DNA of 64,000 nucleotides. It comes from Cohaesibacter haloalkalitolerans. GTDB lineage: Bacteria > Pseudomonadota > Alphaproteobacteria > Rhizobiales > Cohaesibacteraceae. The stretch covers positions 372,001-436,000 of the forward strand of contig NZ_QNUM01000002.1 of the NCBI RefSeq assembly GCF_003574655.1, read 5' to 3'. Made by a program: the position numbers and the translations under genes. Positions 9,468 through 17,448 of this stretch are shown piece by piece. The first letter of the stretch is position 1. Every line of letters begins with the position of its first letter. Under the pieces are notes generated by a model. The model searched no databases. It was given only the letters and a program-made list of their open reading frames with translations, and was not told the origin of the DNA.

Positions 9468-11495
9468 TCACTGCCCCGCCTTGACCTGAGCCGGAGCCAT
9501 TGAACAAGGGTCATTGGCGGAGGCAGCGCTCACGCCGTTGCGGGCAAGGAACTCCTCAAGACTGTCGCTCTTGAGCGCGAAGTTGAGGCGCACCTGCGCT
9601 TCGCCACTGGTCTTGATGAAGGTATTGACCCCGACGACCCGGCCACAGGCATCCACCAACGGTCCACCGCTGTTGCCCGGCGAGATATCAGCACTGTGCA
9701 GCACCAGCTTGACGCCGGAGGGGCTGTCCTGAAAGACGGTGACAATGCCTTGCGTCAACACCATGCTCGGAGCGGCGTGGGTGTCGCCGTTCAAGAGTTC
9801 GCGGAATTTCGAGTCTGTTTCCATGAAGAAGCCGGGAAAACCGGCCGCATAGGTCTGCTGGCCCTTGTCGATCACATTGGTCAGCTGCAAAAAATTGCGG
9901 GCAGGCGCACCCTCCATCTGCAACAGGGCATAGTCCTTGTCGCCCAGATCATCGGAACTGCTCTTGGCCAGCACCTTGGCCGGGCGCAGGCCACCGAGCG
10001 TTTCGTTGATGACAAAGACCTTGCCCTCGGCTGCCATTTCAACCACATGCCGGTTGGTGACGATGCGGTCCGGCGCGATGAGGAAACCACTGCCGCTGCT
10101 GACCTCATTCTTGGGTCCGGAGGCCAGCACCAGAACCGTTGTCCGGTCGAGCAGCGGGACAAGATCGGACACCGAGCTGGCGGCAACAGGCCCAATCGGC
10201 TCCTCCGCCTTGCCGTCTGGCCCAATCATGCCGGAACCATCCGGACCAAGAAGTCCGGGAGCGGCCCGGCAGGACCTCTGCCCGAGTTGTTGGCGCAGTT
10301 CGGCAATCCGGCCACGCAAGGCTTCTTCGGATTGGTGCAGCGTTGTCTGGGAAAGCAGGGAAGCGTTGGAGGAACCGTAAGGGTAGATGAGAACACCGGG
10401 GATAAGCACAATCAGCAGAACCAGAAGAGCGACGATGCAGGCGATCAGAACCGGCATCCAGCAGCCCCTGCTGCGGGTATCGTCCCCGCTGTTCTGGCGG
10501 TTGCCGGGCATCCCTTCACCACCTGCGCCAGAGCCTCCAATGCCTGAACCTCCAATACCGCCGGCGCCACCCAGCGCGGCGCCATTTGCAGCTGCTCCGG
10601 CGCCGATGCCAAACCGGGTTTCATTGCCTGCAACATCTTGAGCGGAAGCCCTGAACCCTGATTGGGTCGTTTCTTCCGCACTGTCTCCGGTATTGTCCTG
10701 GGCCCTATCCGGGGTGGTGGCAAAGTCGATGTCAGAAGAGCGGATGTCGAGCGGATCAAAGCCCGCCGAGGAAGCCGTTGCCACCCCAACAGTGGCACCA
10801 GCAGCAGAGGCGCCGGCAGCAAGGCCAGCGGCCACCCCTGCCCCGCCAGAACCGGCATCAACAGCCGGAGCGGGAGACACAGACGGCTGAACTGTCCCAC
10901 CCGCAGGGGTGCCCGGCGCGGCGTCACTCTCGTCACTGGCTCCACCCACGCCAAGTTCCATCATCAGGTGGGTCAGTTCCGTGAGATCATAATGCTCGGG
11001 CAGGAATTGCCCGATGCCGCGTAGCAGATGGTGGGTCATGCGATCGGCATCGGCCGCAACACCCCTAGGGACGATGCCCCAGTTGGTGATGACCGGTTGA
11101 CCGTTGACCACCAACAGGTCGCTCTCGAAGGACAGGATATTGAGCCAGCCCAGCAGCATCCGCGCTTTCGGTTCATCGAACCTCTGGATCCGTGCCAACA
11201 GGTCGCCGATAAAGGAGCGCAGGATGGTGGCAACCCGCACCCTGCTGGTCTGATCCAGAGTGCCCCATGTCTGGATCTGTCCGGCCCCATCGCCGTACCA
11301 GGCCACGGTGTGCAGCATATCGTCTTCGTTGCGCTTGACCGCCGGAGAAGAAAACAGCCGCACGTAGCGTGGCATGGTTGCAGCGAGGAAGCCAATGCCA
11401 TCCTCATAGGTGTCCAGAATGGGAATGCCCTGAAACCTGATTTCTTCTTCGTTGCCGTATTTGCTGCTTTTAAGGAAGCTGTGCTGAGCGCTCAC
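9468..11495 (-). CDS. Membrane-anchored trypsin-like serine protease with SrfA-like N-terminal domain
   Basis: This 675-residue protein is the first gene of the srf operon. The N-terminal domain (1-145) ends in VVNGQPVITNWG at 129-140, the same place and nearly the same words as in the adjacent SrfA. A Gly/Ala/Ser-rich linker (about 180-340) follows, then one membrane helix (about 345-370) and a periplasmic trypsin/DegP-type protease: His483 (TNRHVV), Asp521 (DKDYALL) and Ser609 (GNSGGP), all intact. No PDZ domain is visible. The start is GTG, with a GGGGG run 10 bases upstream. Two neighbouring proteins with a common cytoplasmic module but different periplasmic ends suggest both dock on the same SrfB/SrfC partner. 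The substrate is unknown; active rather than vestigial judging by the triad. Confidence 0.82.
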   Translation of the reverse strand: MSAQHSFLKSSKYGNEEEIRFQGIPILDTYEDGIGFLAATMPRYVRLFSSPAVKRNEDDMLHTVAWYGDGAGQIQTWGTLDQTSRVRVATILRSFIGDLLARIQRFDEPKARMLLGWLNILSFESDLLVVNGQPVITNWGIVPRGVAADADRMTHHLLRGIGQFLPEHYDLTELTHLMMELGVGGASDESDAAPGTPAGGTVQPSVSPAPAVDAGSGGAGVAAGLAAGASAAGATVGVATASSAGFDPLDIRSSDIDFATTPDRAQDNTGDSAEETTQSGFRASAQDVAGNETRFGIGAGAAANGAALGGAGGIGGSGIGGSGAGGEGMPGNRQNSGDDTRSRGCWMPVLIACIVALLVLLIVLIPGVLIYPYGSSNASLLSQTTLHQSEEALRGRIAELRQQLGQRSCRAAPGLLGPDGSGMIGPDGKAEEPIGPVAASSVSDLVPLLDRTTVLVLASGPKNEVSSGSGFLIAPDRIVTNRHVVEMAAEGKVFVINETLGGLRPAKVLAKSSSDDLGDKDYALLQMEGAPARNFLQLTNVIDKGQQTYAAGFPGFFMETDSKFRELLNGDTHAAPSMVLTQGIVTVFQDSPSGVKLVLHSADISPGNSGGPLVDACGRVVGVNTFIKTSGEAQVRLNFALKSDSLEEFLARNGVSAASANDPCSMAPAQVKAGQ

Positions 11496-11974
11496 GAAAA
11501 TCCAACCCCCAGAAAGACCTCTTGACGATCAAAACAATAATCGAAACAGAATTTAAACCGTAAATTGAGTAGGCGTCTCCTTTTTAAACACAAGCTAATT
11601 TTTTGCAACCATAAGATTCATTTATCCGTATGTTGCTGCAAACAAATATCTATTTTCTAGAAGAAAAAGCTATAGCTATTAGAAATATTGAATTTTTCGC
11701 GTATTTCGAGCTGCTTTTCGCCCGCTTTGTTATCGAGAAATACAACCTTTAATACGTATTTACACAAGCATATGCAAATGCCTATCCGGCGTGGAAATCG
11801 GACCAGAAACAGACTGGCGAGAAAGCATCCTTGCCATCTGCGGGGTCTATCACCCTGAGCATTCATGAGGTCAACCCATGAGCCTTAGTGCTCTGAAGCC
11901 ACGGTCGGGTGCTGGTTTTCCTCCCTCGGCAAGTCTATAAGGATGGCGACCACCAAGGACGAAAAGACACTCCC
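11496..11974. other. Divergent intergenic region of the srf operon and the Bcr/CflA gene
   Basis: About 480 bases, clearly AT-richer than the flanks, particularly 11530-11770. It must hold the srf promoter (minus) and the exporter promoter (plus). No convincing -35/-10 pair stands out, and no palindromic operator was found. A 69-codon open frame on the minus strand (11657-11866) has no ribosome site and low-complexity ends and is not called. Confidence 0.5.
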
Positions 11975-13225
11975 ATGCAGATGAAGGCTTCCCACAGGCC
12001 ACCCCGGCAGTTGGCGCTCTGGCACGTTGGCTCGGTGCTGGCAGCCCTGATGGCATTTGCCTCGATCTCCACTGATTTCTACCTGCCCGCCATGCCCGAG
12101 ATGGCCAAGGACCTTGCCGCCGCTCCGGGGCGGATCGAACTGACCATCACCGGCTATCTGGTCGGAATATCGCTCGGCCAGCTGGTCTGGGGGCCTTTGA
12201 GCGACGGCATAGGCCGCCGTTTGCCGATCGCGCTCGGCATCGTCCTGTTTCTGATCGGGTCAGCCGGATGCGGTCTTTCGACAGATGTCACCGGCATCAT
12301 TCTCTGGCGCGTTGTGCAGGCGGTGGGTGCTGCGGCCAGCATCGTGCTCTCCCGCGCCATGGTGCGGGATCTCTATGAGGGCGACCGGGCAGCACAGGTC
12401 ATGTCGCTGCTGATGGCCGTGATGACGATTGCACCGCTGGTGGCCCCGAGCGTCGGGGCGCAGATTGTCTCGCTCTGGGGCTGGCGGATGATCTTTGCCA
12501 TGCTGGTACTGATCGGCCTCGTGACGCTGGCGGCTCTTTTCACTCTGCCGGAAACACTGCCCAGAGCGCGCTCCGGGCGTCAGCAATCCGGCGCACCCGA
12601 TGCCCTTGTGCCCTCTGGACCAGCCTCGGGGGTGATTGCTGCCTTTGCTGGCTATGGAAGACTCCTGAGAAACAGGCCCGTGATGGCGCATGCCCTCGTC
12701 TGTGGTTTCTATTATGTCGGCATGTTTGCCTATGTCGCGGGCTCACCCTTTGTCTTCATCGATTATCACCAGCTGCCGCCGAGCCTCTATGGCCTCATTT
12801 TTTCGGCCTGCGTGGTCAGCATCACCTTGGGTAACATCGTCAATGCCCGTCTCGTTGTGCGCATCGGTCGCCTCAAGAGCCTGAAGATCGGCGGTGCGGG
12901 GTCCTGCCTGTTCGGGGCGATACTGGCGATGACAACATTTTCCGACCTTGGCGGGGCGTGGGGTGTCTTCCTGCCACTACTCGGCTTTGTGTCCTGCACG
13001 GGGCTCATTCTCCCCAACGCACTGTCAGGAGCCCTTGAAAGCAGCACCAATGATGCCGGAGCGATTTCGGCCCTGTGCGGTGCCATCCAATATGGCGGCG
13101 GCATCTTCGGCTCGGGGCTGGTCGGTCTTTGCGCCGACGGCACCGCGTGGCCGTTGGGGCTGGTGCTGGCGGGCGCGGGAGCTGGCGCCTTGATCTTCAG
13201 CCAACTGCTGGCCAGACATGCTTAA
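11975..13225 (+). CDS. Bcr/CflA-family multidrug MFS exporter
   Basis: A 416-residue, 12-helix transporter. The first helix with SISTDFYLPAMPEMA and the loop GPLSDGIGRR between helices 2 and 3 are typical of the Bcr/CflA drug-resistance branch of the DHA1 family (proton antiport of drugs, or cysteine/sulfonamide export in relatives). ATG at 11975 is preferred to the frame-opening codon at 11909 because it directly precedes the usual short basic N-terminus; an in-frame ATG at 11981 is also possible and the ribosome site is weak (AAGGACG, distant). It stands alone, ended by a terminator shared with the convergent SDR gene. Substrate unknown. Confidence 0.88.
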   Translation: MQMKASHRPPRQLALWHVGSVLAALMAFASISTDFYLPAMPEMAKDLAAAPGRIELTITGYLVGISLGQLVWGPLSDGIGRRLPIALGIVLFLIGSAGCGLSTDVTGIILWRVVQAVGAAASIVLSRAMVRDLYEGDRAAQVMSLLMAVMTIAPLVAPSVGAQIVSLWGWRMIFAMLVLIGLVTLAALFTLPETLPRARSGRQQSGAPDALVPSGPASGVIAAFAGYGRLLRNRPVMAHALVCGFYYVGMFAYVAGSPFVFIDYHQLPPSLYGLIFSACVVSITLGNIVNARLVVRIGRLKSLKIGGAGSCLFGAILAMTTFSDLGGAWGVFLPLLGFVSCTGLILPNALSGALESSTNDAGAISALCGAIQYGGGIFGSGLVGLCADGTAWPLGLVLAGAGAGALIFSQLLARHA

Positions 13226-13269
13226 CTTGGCTGACTGGGCAATTCGGAACCAAACCGACGGCAATAGAA

Positions 13270-13301
13270 AAGGGGCACCCCGGAAAATCGGGACGCCCCT
13301 T
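13270..13301. terminator. Bidirectional hairpin between exporter and SDR genes
   Basis: AAGGGGC at 13270-13276 pairs with GCCCCTT at 13295-13301, with an inner CCCG/CGGG extension and an AT-rich loop. A-rich and T-rich flanks suit termination of the two convergent genes. Confidence 0.6.
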
Positions 13302-13343
13302 CCTTTCACAATCAATTCGGATCTGAAACCCGGGAGCCAAGGC

Positions 13344-14084
13344 TCAGGGCAGGTAGGCCCCACCACAGACCGGCAGATAGACGCCTGTAACGTGGCCACT
13401 GCTTGCGCTGGTCAGGAACCGGACAGCATTGGCGATGTCATCAGGGGTTGCAATCTTCTGGGTCGGTGTGAAATTGCGGATCATTTCCTTGAACTCATCC
13501 GGTGCATCCTTGGTTGCGTCCGTTTCGACAAGACCGGGAGCAACGATGTTGGCGGTGATGCCGAGTGGGCCGAGTTCCTGCGCCAGATATTTGCAGAAGC
13601 TGTCGAGCGCGCCCTTGGCCGATCCATGGGCAAGGAAGCTTGGAGCCGGGGCTTCGGACAGGGTGCTCGAAATGAACACCAGACGGCCAAAGCCCTTGGT
13701 CTTCATGCTGTCGACAGCGAATTTGGCAGACTGATAGGAAGCATGTAGTTCGTCGTTCAGCTTCTGGGAGAATTCTTCCCAGGTCTGGTCGACAAACGGC
13801 TTGGCGGTGAAATTCATGTTGGCATTGGAAACCAGAACATCGACGCCGCCATAAGGTTTGACTTCGTCGAACATCGCCGCAAGCTGGGCATCGTCGCGCA
13901 CGTCGGCCTTGATGGCATAGGCTTCGCCACCCTTGCTGTTGATCTCTTCAGCCAGCTCGTTGGCCACGGCAGCGCTGTTGACATAGTTGATGAAAACCCG
14001 ATAGCCATCTTCGGCCAAGGCCTTGCATGTGGCAGCACCAATACCGCGTGCTCCCCCCGTTACCAGGGCATTCCGTTTCGTCAT
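13344..14084 (-). CDS. SDR-family oxidoreductase with atypical active site (His for Tyr)
   Basis: A 246-residue classical-length short-chain dehydrogenase. The nucleotide loop TGGARGIG (9-16) is standard, and Ser139/140 and Lys157 are in place. The catalytic Tyr of YxxxK is replaced by His153 (HGSAK), and the NNAG motif reads SNAN. Good ribosome site GGAGACG. It lies 90 bases downstream of a MarR gene on the same strand, so it is the likely MarR target. Either it uses a changed mechanism or it is a binding protein derived from an SDR. FabG-like by overall similarity; substrate not predictable. Confidence 0.82.
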   Translation of the reverse strand: MTKRNALVTGGARGIGAATCKALAEDGYRVFINYVNSAAVANELAEEINSKGGEAYAIKADVRDDAQLAAMFDEVKPYGGVDVLVSNANMNFTAKPFVDQTWEEFSQKLNDELHASYQSAKFAVDSMKTKGFGRLVFISSTLSEAPAPSFLAHGSAKGALDSFCKYLAQELGPLGITANIVAPGLVETDATKDAPDEFKEMIRNFTPTQKIATPDDIANAVRFLTSASSGHVTGVYLPVCGGAYLP

Positions 14085-14174
14085 GAATCGTCTCCGTTGT
14101 GTAAGAAGCTAAAAGTTTGAAGGGTCGGGAAGCGCCGACGTGTCTGATCCGGGCCTGTTTCAGGCCTGATCCTG

Positions 14175-14624
14175 CTAAGGGTCGACGCTCCTCAAGTTCG
14201 AGATGATTTTGGTAAGTATCTGTTTCTGGACCGTCAGGTCATCGTCATCGAGCCCGACCTGCGCATCGCTCAGGACGGATCGGGCAATCGGCGAACAGCG
14301 GATGGCAAGATCCCTCGCCGTCTCGGTGGCGACCAGCAACTTTTTCCGACTGTCGTCAGGATCTCTTGTGCGCTCGACCCACCCCCGTTTCTCAAGCCCT
14401 GCGATCAGGCGGCTGACACTGGATTTGTCCAGATAGAGTTGATCACCCAGATCCCGCTGGGAAAGAGCTTCCGTGTCGAGCAGAACGACAATCGCCCCCC
14501 ATTGCTCCGGGGTCATATCGATCCCGGCAGCCTGAAACCGCGCCGACAACAGATTGCCAAACAGACGGCTTGCCAGACCGGTCAGATGCCCCAGAGAATT
14601 TGTTATGTCATAGATCGTCTGCAT
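14175..14624 (-). CDS. MarR-family transcriptional regulator
   Basis: A 149-residue winged-helix regulator: the recognition region LGDQLYLDKSSVSRLIAGLE and wing with DPDDSRKK are typical MarR. It probably represses itself and the SDR gene 90 bases downstream, responding to a small phenolic or lipophilic ligand. The start codon at 14622-14624 has no Shine-Dalgarno; instead a palindrome begins only three bases upstream and the spacing of a TTGACA element puts the transcript start at or next to the ATG, so the mRNA may be leaderless. Confidence 0.88.
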   Translation of the reverse strand: MQTIYDITNSLGHLTGLASRLFGNLLSARFQAAGIDMTPEQWGAIVVLLDTEALSQRDLGDQLYLDKSSVSRLIAGLEKRGWVERTRDPDDSRKKLLVATETARDLAIRCSPIARSVLSDAQVGLDDDDLTVQKQILTKIISNLRSVDP

Positions 14625-14659
14625 GATAGTTGCATATACAACTAAATCATGCCTGTCAA
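14624..14659 (-). promoter_or_regulatory. marR promoter with overlapping palindromic operator
   Basis: Read on the minus strand, a perfect -35 TTGACA (14654-14659) is followed after 17 bases by a weak -10 (14631-14636, TATGCA). The inverted repeat TAGTTG-N6-CAACTA at 14627-14644 covers the -10. Binding of MarR there would block RNA polymerase: classic autorepression. Confidence 0.6.
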
Positions 14660-14895
14660 TATGCAGGTCTCGCTATCCGAGGTCGAGCAACGCCGGTACG
14701 GGCCTATAAAACTCCGGATTCGTTAATGAAATCAATTCATGACTGTCAGATTTTGGAATGGCATTAATTTGCAGGACCGCCGAACCAAATAAGACATGTC
14801 ATCACGGCGAGGCGCTTTCAAGCCTTGGTTCTGGTCTGAGGGCGGCATCGACCGCCCACGACCGCCACTTCAATTCCCGTGGAGGGAGAGTTTCG

Positions 14896-15276
14896 ATGGT
14901 CTGGAAAAAACAACAACTGCTGGCGTTTACCAGTGTAGATGATTGTCGCGTATCCCCCTTCCGCACAGATGGCATCACTTATGGCACCCCGACCTTCATC
15001 TGGTCGGTCGTTGTCGGGGATGCCGTGTTTGTCCGCGCATACAGCGGCACCCGCTCCAGCTGGTATCAGGCGGCGCTCGCACAGCGGGCGGGGCGTTTGC
15101 ATCTGGCTGACAGGGACCATGACGTTGCCTTTTCCCCGATCTCAGACCAGATGAATGACCTTGTCGATGAAGCCTACCGGGAAAAATACAATCACAGCCG
15201 CTATCTCGCCGCGATGATATCGGACCGGGCGCGGCAGGCGACCCTGATGGTCACCCCCTTCCCTGCCGAGACATAA
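14896..15276 (+). CDS. DUF2255-family protein
   Basis: A 126-residue small cytoplasmic protein matching DUF2255 by its layout: a basic start (MVWKKQQL), then RTDG...YGTPTFIWSVVVGDAVFVRAY split over two strands, and SSWYQAAL. This fold is related to FMN-binding nitroreductase (DUF385/Ddn-like) proteins as far as I recall, so a flavin or F420 role is possible but not shown. A perfect GGAGGGAG ribosome site at 14881-14888 fixes the start at 14896 rather than at the upstream in-frame codon. It stands between the divergent MarR gene and an SDR gene, and could be co-transcribed with the latter (146-base gap). Confidence 0.75.
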   Translation: MVWKKQQLLAFTSVDDCRVSPFRTDGITYGTPTFIWSVVVGDAVFVRAYSGTRSSWYQAALAQRAGRLHLADRDHDVAFSPISDQMNDLVDEAYREKYNHSRYLAAMISDRARQATLMVTPFPAET

Positions 15277-15422
15277 GAACAGTCCCTTTCGCCTCTTGGT
15301 TCCGAGGGGCAATCATCTCTCCCGAAAACCAGCACAGGTGACGGCCTATCTCCCCGCCGTTGCCGGAAGCGCATGTCACGCGATGCGTTCCATTTCATGA
15401 CCATTTCAGAAAGGAAACAACA

Positions 15423-16193
15423 ATGAAAAGCAAACTTCTTGAAGGAAAAACAGCTATTGTAACCGGCGCCAGCAAGGGCATCGGCTACGCCATCGCCTCT
15501 CTCTATTCGGAAGAAGGTGCCAATGTCGTCCTGACGGCCCGCGGCAAGGAAAGCCTCGACAAGGCCGTTGCCGAAATCAAGGCCAAGGGCGGCAATGCCA
15601 TCGGCGTCATCGCCGACAATGCCGATCCGGATGCTCCTGCCCGTGTCTTCAAGGAAGCAATCGCAGCCTTTGGACAGGTCGACATCATGGTCAACAACGC
15701 CGGTGTCGGTGAAATGTTTGCCGTTGAAAAGACAACCACTGAACATTTCGACAAGATCCTGCAGATCAACCTGGCCGGACCGTTCCGCTATTGCCGTGAA
15801 GCGATCAACCACATGATGCCACGCAACGAGGGGCGCATCATCAACGTGTCTTCTGTCAATGGCACCACCCCGATCTGCGGCGTTGCCTACACCTCCACCA
15901 AGGGCGGCATCAACACCATGACCCTGAACATTGCAATGCGGCTGTCCGGTACCAAGATCCGCTGCAACGCGATCGCTCCGGGGGTTACCGACACCGATGC
16001 GGCCCGAGCCTGGGCCTCCGGCGAACAGGAGGGTGGCAGCGAGATGCTGGAATTCTCCGACAAATACACCAACACGACGGTTCCTTCGACCGAGCCGATC
16101 GATCAGGCCTATGCGGCCCTGTATCTGGCCAGTGACATGGGCCGCGCCGTAACCGGTCAGGTCATTCAGGTGGACAACGGCCAGTTCCTCTGA
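15423..16193 (+). CDS. SDR-family oxidoreductase (FabG-like)
   Basis: A 256-residue classical SDR with TGASKGIG near residue 14-21, NNAG, catalytic Ser (SSVNG), Tyr and Lys in YTSTK, and the PGVTDT segment. The active site is complete, in contrast to the SDR at 13.3 kb. NAD(P)H-dependent alcohol/ketone interconversion is expected; substrate unknown. Start chosen at 15423 after AAGGAAAC; an in-frame codon at 15360 lacks a ribosome site. It lies 206 bases ahead of a cyclophilin-like gene, an arrangement repeated in the reverse order at 25.6-26.7 kb. Confidence 0.88.
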   Translation: MKSKLLEGKTAIVTGASKGIGYAIASLYSEEGANVVLTARGKESLDKAVAEIKAKGGNAIGVIADNADPDAPARVFKEAIAAFGQVDIMVNNAGVGEMFAVEKTTTEHFDKILQINLAGPFRYCREAINHMMPRNEGRIINVSSVNGTTPICGVAYTSTKGGINTMTLNIAMRLSGTKIRCNAIAPGVTDTDAARAWASGEQEGGSEMLEFSDKYTNTTVPSTEPIDQAYAALYLASDMGRAVTGQVIQVDNGQFL

Positions 16194-16399
16194 GCCAATT
16201 GGAGACAAGGCAAGTTTTGGGCCAGGCGCACCGTCTGGCCCGTCCTTCATCCTCGCCCCATTCCGCAGCTTTCTCCCAGCAGGAAGCAGCGCCCTGATTG
16301 TTGCATCCGCTTCATGATTGGCTTGTGCTGCGACAGCGTTGTGCGGAGGAAGAAAACAGGTCATCCTTAGCGGGCTCGCATCTGATCAGGAGAGATTTG

Positions 16400-16870
16400 T
16401 TGAAAGTCACATCGAGACAATTTGGTTCCCGCGCAGGCCTGTCGCTCTGCGCATGCTTCTCAATGCTCATGACGATCACCGCCCCGTCGCAGGCACAGCA
16501 TGCGTCGGCGGAGGGTGTCCGCGTACGCTTCACAATCGAGGGCAAGGCTCTGAGCGCCACACTGGAAGACAATTCCGCAAGCCGGTCCTTTCTGGCCATG
16601 CTGCCCGTCGAAGTGACGCTGGAGGACTATGCCAGCAACGAAAAAATCTTCTACCCTGCCGAAAAGCTGTCGACAGCCGACGTACCCGACGGAGTGGATC
16701 CAGAGCCGGGAGACATCACCTACTATGTGCCATGGGGCGACGTGGCACTGTTCTATCGCGATTTCCGCTATTCGGCGGGGCTGGTTCGCCTTGGCCGCTT
16801 TGATGAAGGCGCTGTTCCGGTGCTTTCTGCCTCCGGCTCACTCAAGGCGCGTATCGAAATCATCAAGTGA
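16400..16870 (+). CDS. Exported cyclophilin-like-fold protein (copy 1)
   Basis: A 156-residue protein when begun at a TTG codon (16400) that has an AGGAGAG site 7 bases upstream. This start yields a good signal peptide (basic n-region, core AGLSLCACFSMLMTITA, cut near SQA). The mature part is the small beta-barrel domain of the cyclophilin-like/TM1367-like family, with the hallmark GDITYYVPWGDVALFY. It lacks the catalytic Arg/Phe set of true cyclophilins as far as I can judge, so peptidyl-prolyl isomerase activity should not be assumed. Similar proteins are coded at 16953, 25561 and 37542. It ends at a shared hairpin facing the convergent copy 2. Confidence 0.78.
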   Translation: MKVTSRQFGSRAGLSLCACFSMLMTITAPSQAQHASAEGVRVRFTIEGKALSATLEDNSASRSFLAMLPVEVTLEDYASNEKIFYPAEKLSTADVPDGVDPEPGDITYYVPWGDVALFYRDFRYSAGLVRLGRFDEGAVPVLSASGSLKARIEIIK

Positions 16871-16892
16871 CATCATCGCAAGACCAGTAAAC

Positions 16893-16925
16893 AAAAACGC
16901 CGCGGGCCAAGCCAGCGGCGTTTTT
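16893..16925. terminator. Bidirectional rho-independent terminator
   Basis: An 11-base perfect stem, AAAAACGCCGC (16893-16903) with GCGGCGTTTTT (16915-16925), loop of 11. Poly-A and poly-T flanks let it serve both convergent cyclophilin-like genes. Confidence 0.9.
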
Positions 16926-16952
16926 CGTTGGGCAGTGAATGATCTGCTTAGG

Positions 16953-17438
16953 CTAGTCCGCCCGGTTGATGGTGACCGAAATGCTGCGAGGCAACTGGTC
17001 AAGGCGGGAGAGCGGGTCCGTTATCCGGCCGAACTTCACCAGCGGCCCGCTTGAGCCGGATTGTTCCTGCCCCCCGTAAAGAATGGTGAACCAGTTGGCT
17101 CCCGGCCCGAAAGCGATATCGCCATCTTTCCAGCCAACAGTAGCTTCGCTTTCGTCATAGGCGAGTGCTTCAGGCATTACACCGCAGAAATCGAATTCAT
17201 AGCCCTGCAGATCGAGGGTCAGGGGCAGTCTGGACAACAGATCGCCTGAGGTGCTGCTGTCGTCGAGGACCGCGTTGATAACGGTGCCCCTGACAGTCAG
17301 TGTTATTCTTGTTTCGTTTGCCATTGCCTTGGTCTTGCTTTCCTCCGCCCCTACGTCGCTGGCGCTCAGTCCTGTCGTGATCAGAATGGCAATGAGGCTC
17401 CCTTGCAGGAGCCTCACAGCGGAATGGGTCTGTATCAT
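16953..17438 (-). CDS. Exported cyclophilin-like-fold protein (copy 2, divergent)
   Basis: 161 residues with a signal peptide (core LLQGSLIAILITTGLSA) and a cyclophilin-like barrel: TVRGTVINAVLDDSSTSGDLL corresponds, in part, to the first strands of copies 1 and 3, and WKDGDIAFGPGANWFTILYG to their GDITYY block, but the PWG signature is changed to PGA and the domain carries one Cys (FDFCG). Only 10 bases separate it from the stop of the alcohol dehydrogenase gene, so the two form an operon. Converges on copy 1. Confidence 0.75.
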   Translation of the reverse strand: MIQTHSAVRLLQGSLIAILITTGLSASDVGAEESKTKAMANETRITLTVRGTVINAVLDDSSTSGDLLSRLPLTLDLQGYEFDFCGVMPEALAYDESEATVGWKDGDIAFGPGANWFTILYGGQEQSGSSGPLVKFGRITDPLSRLDQLPRSISVTINRAD

Positions 17439-17448
17439 TGCCTGTCTA

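Noticed and set aside
11657..11866. 69-codon minus-strand open frame in AT-rich DNA
   Set aside because: No ribosome site, low-complexity end, lies in a promoter-bearing gap.
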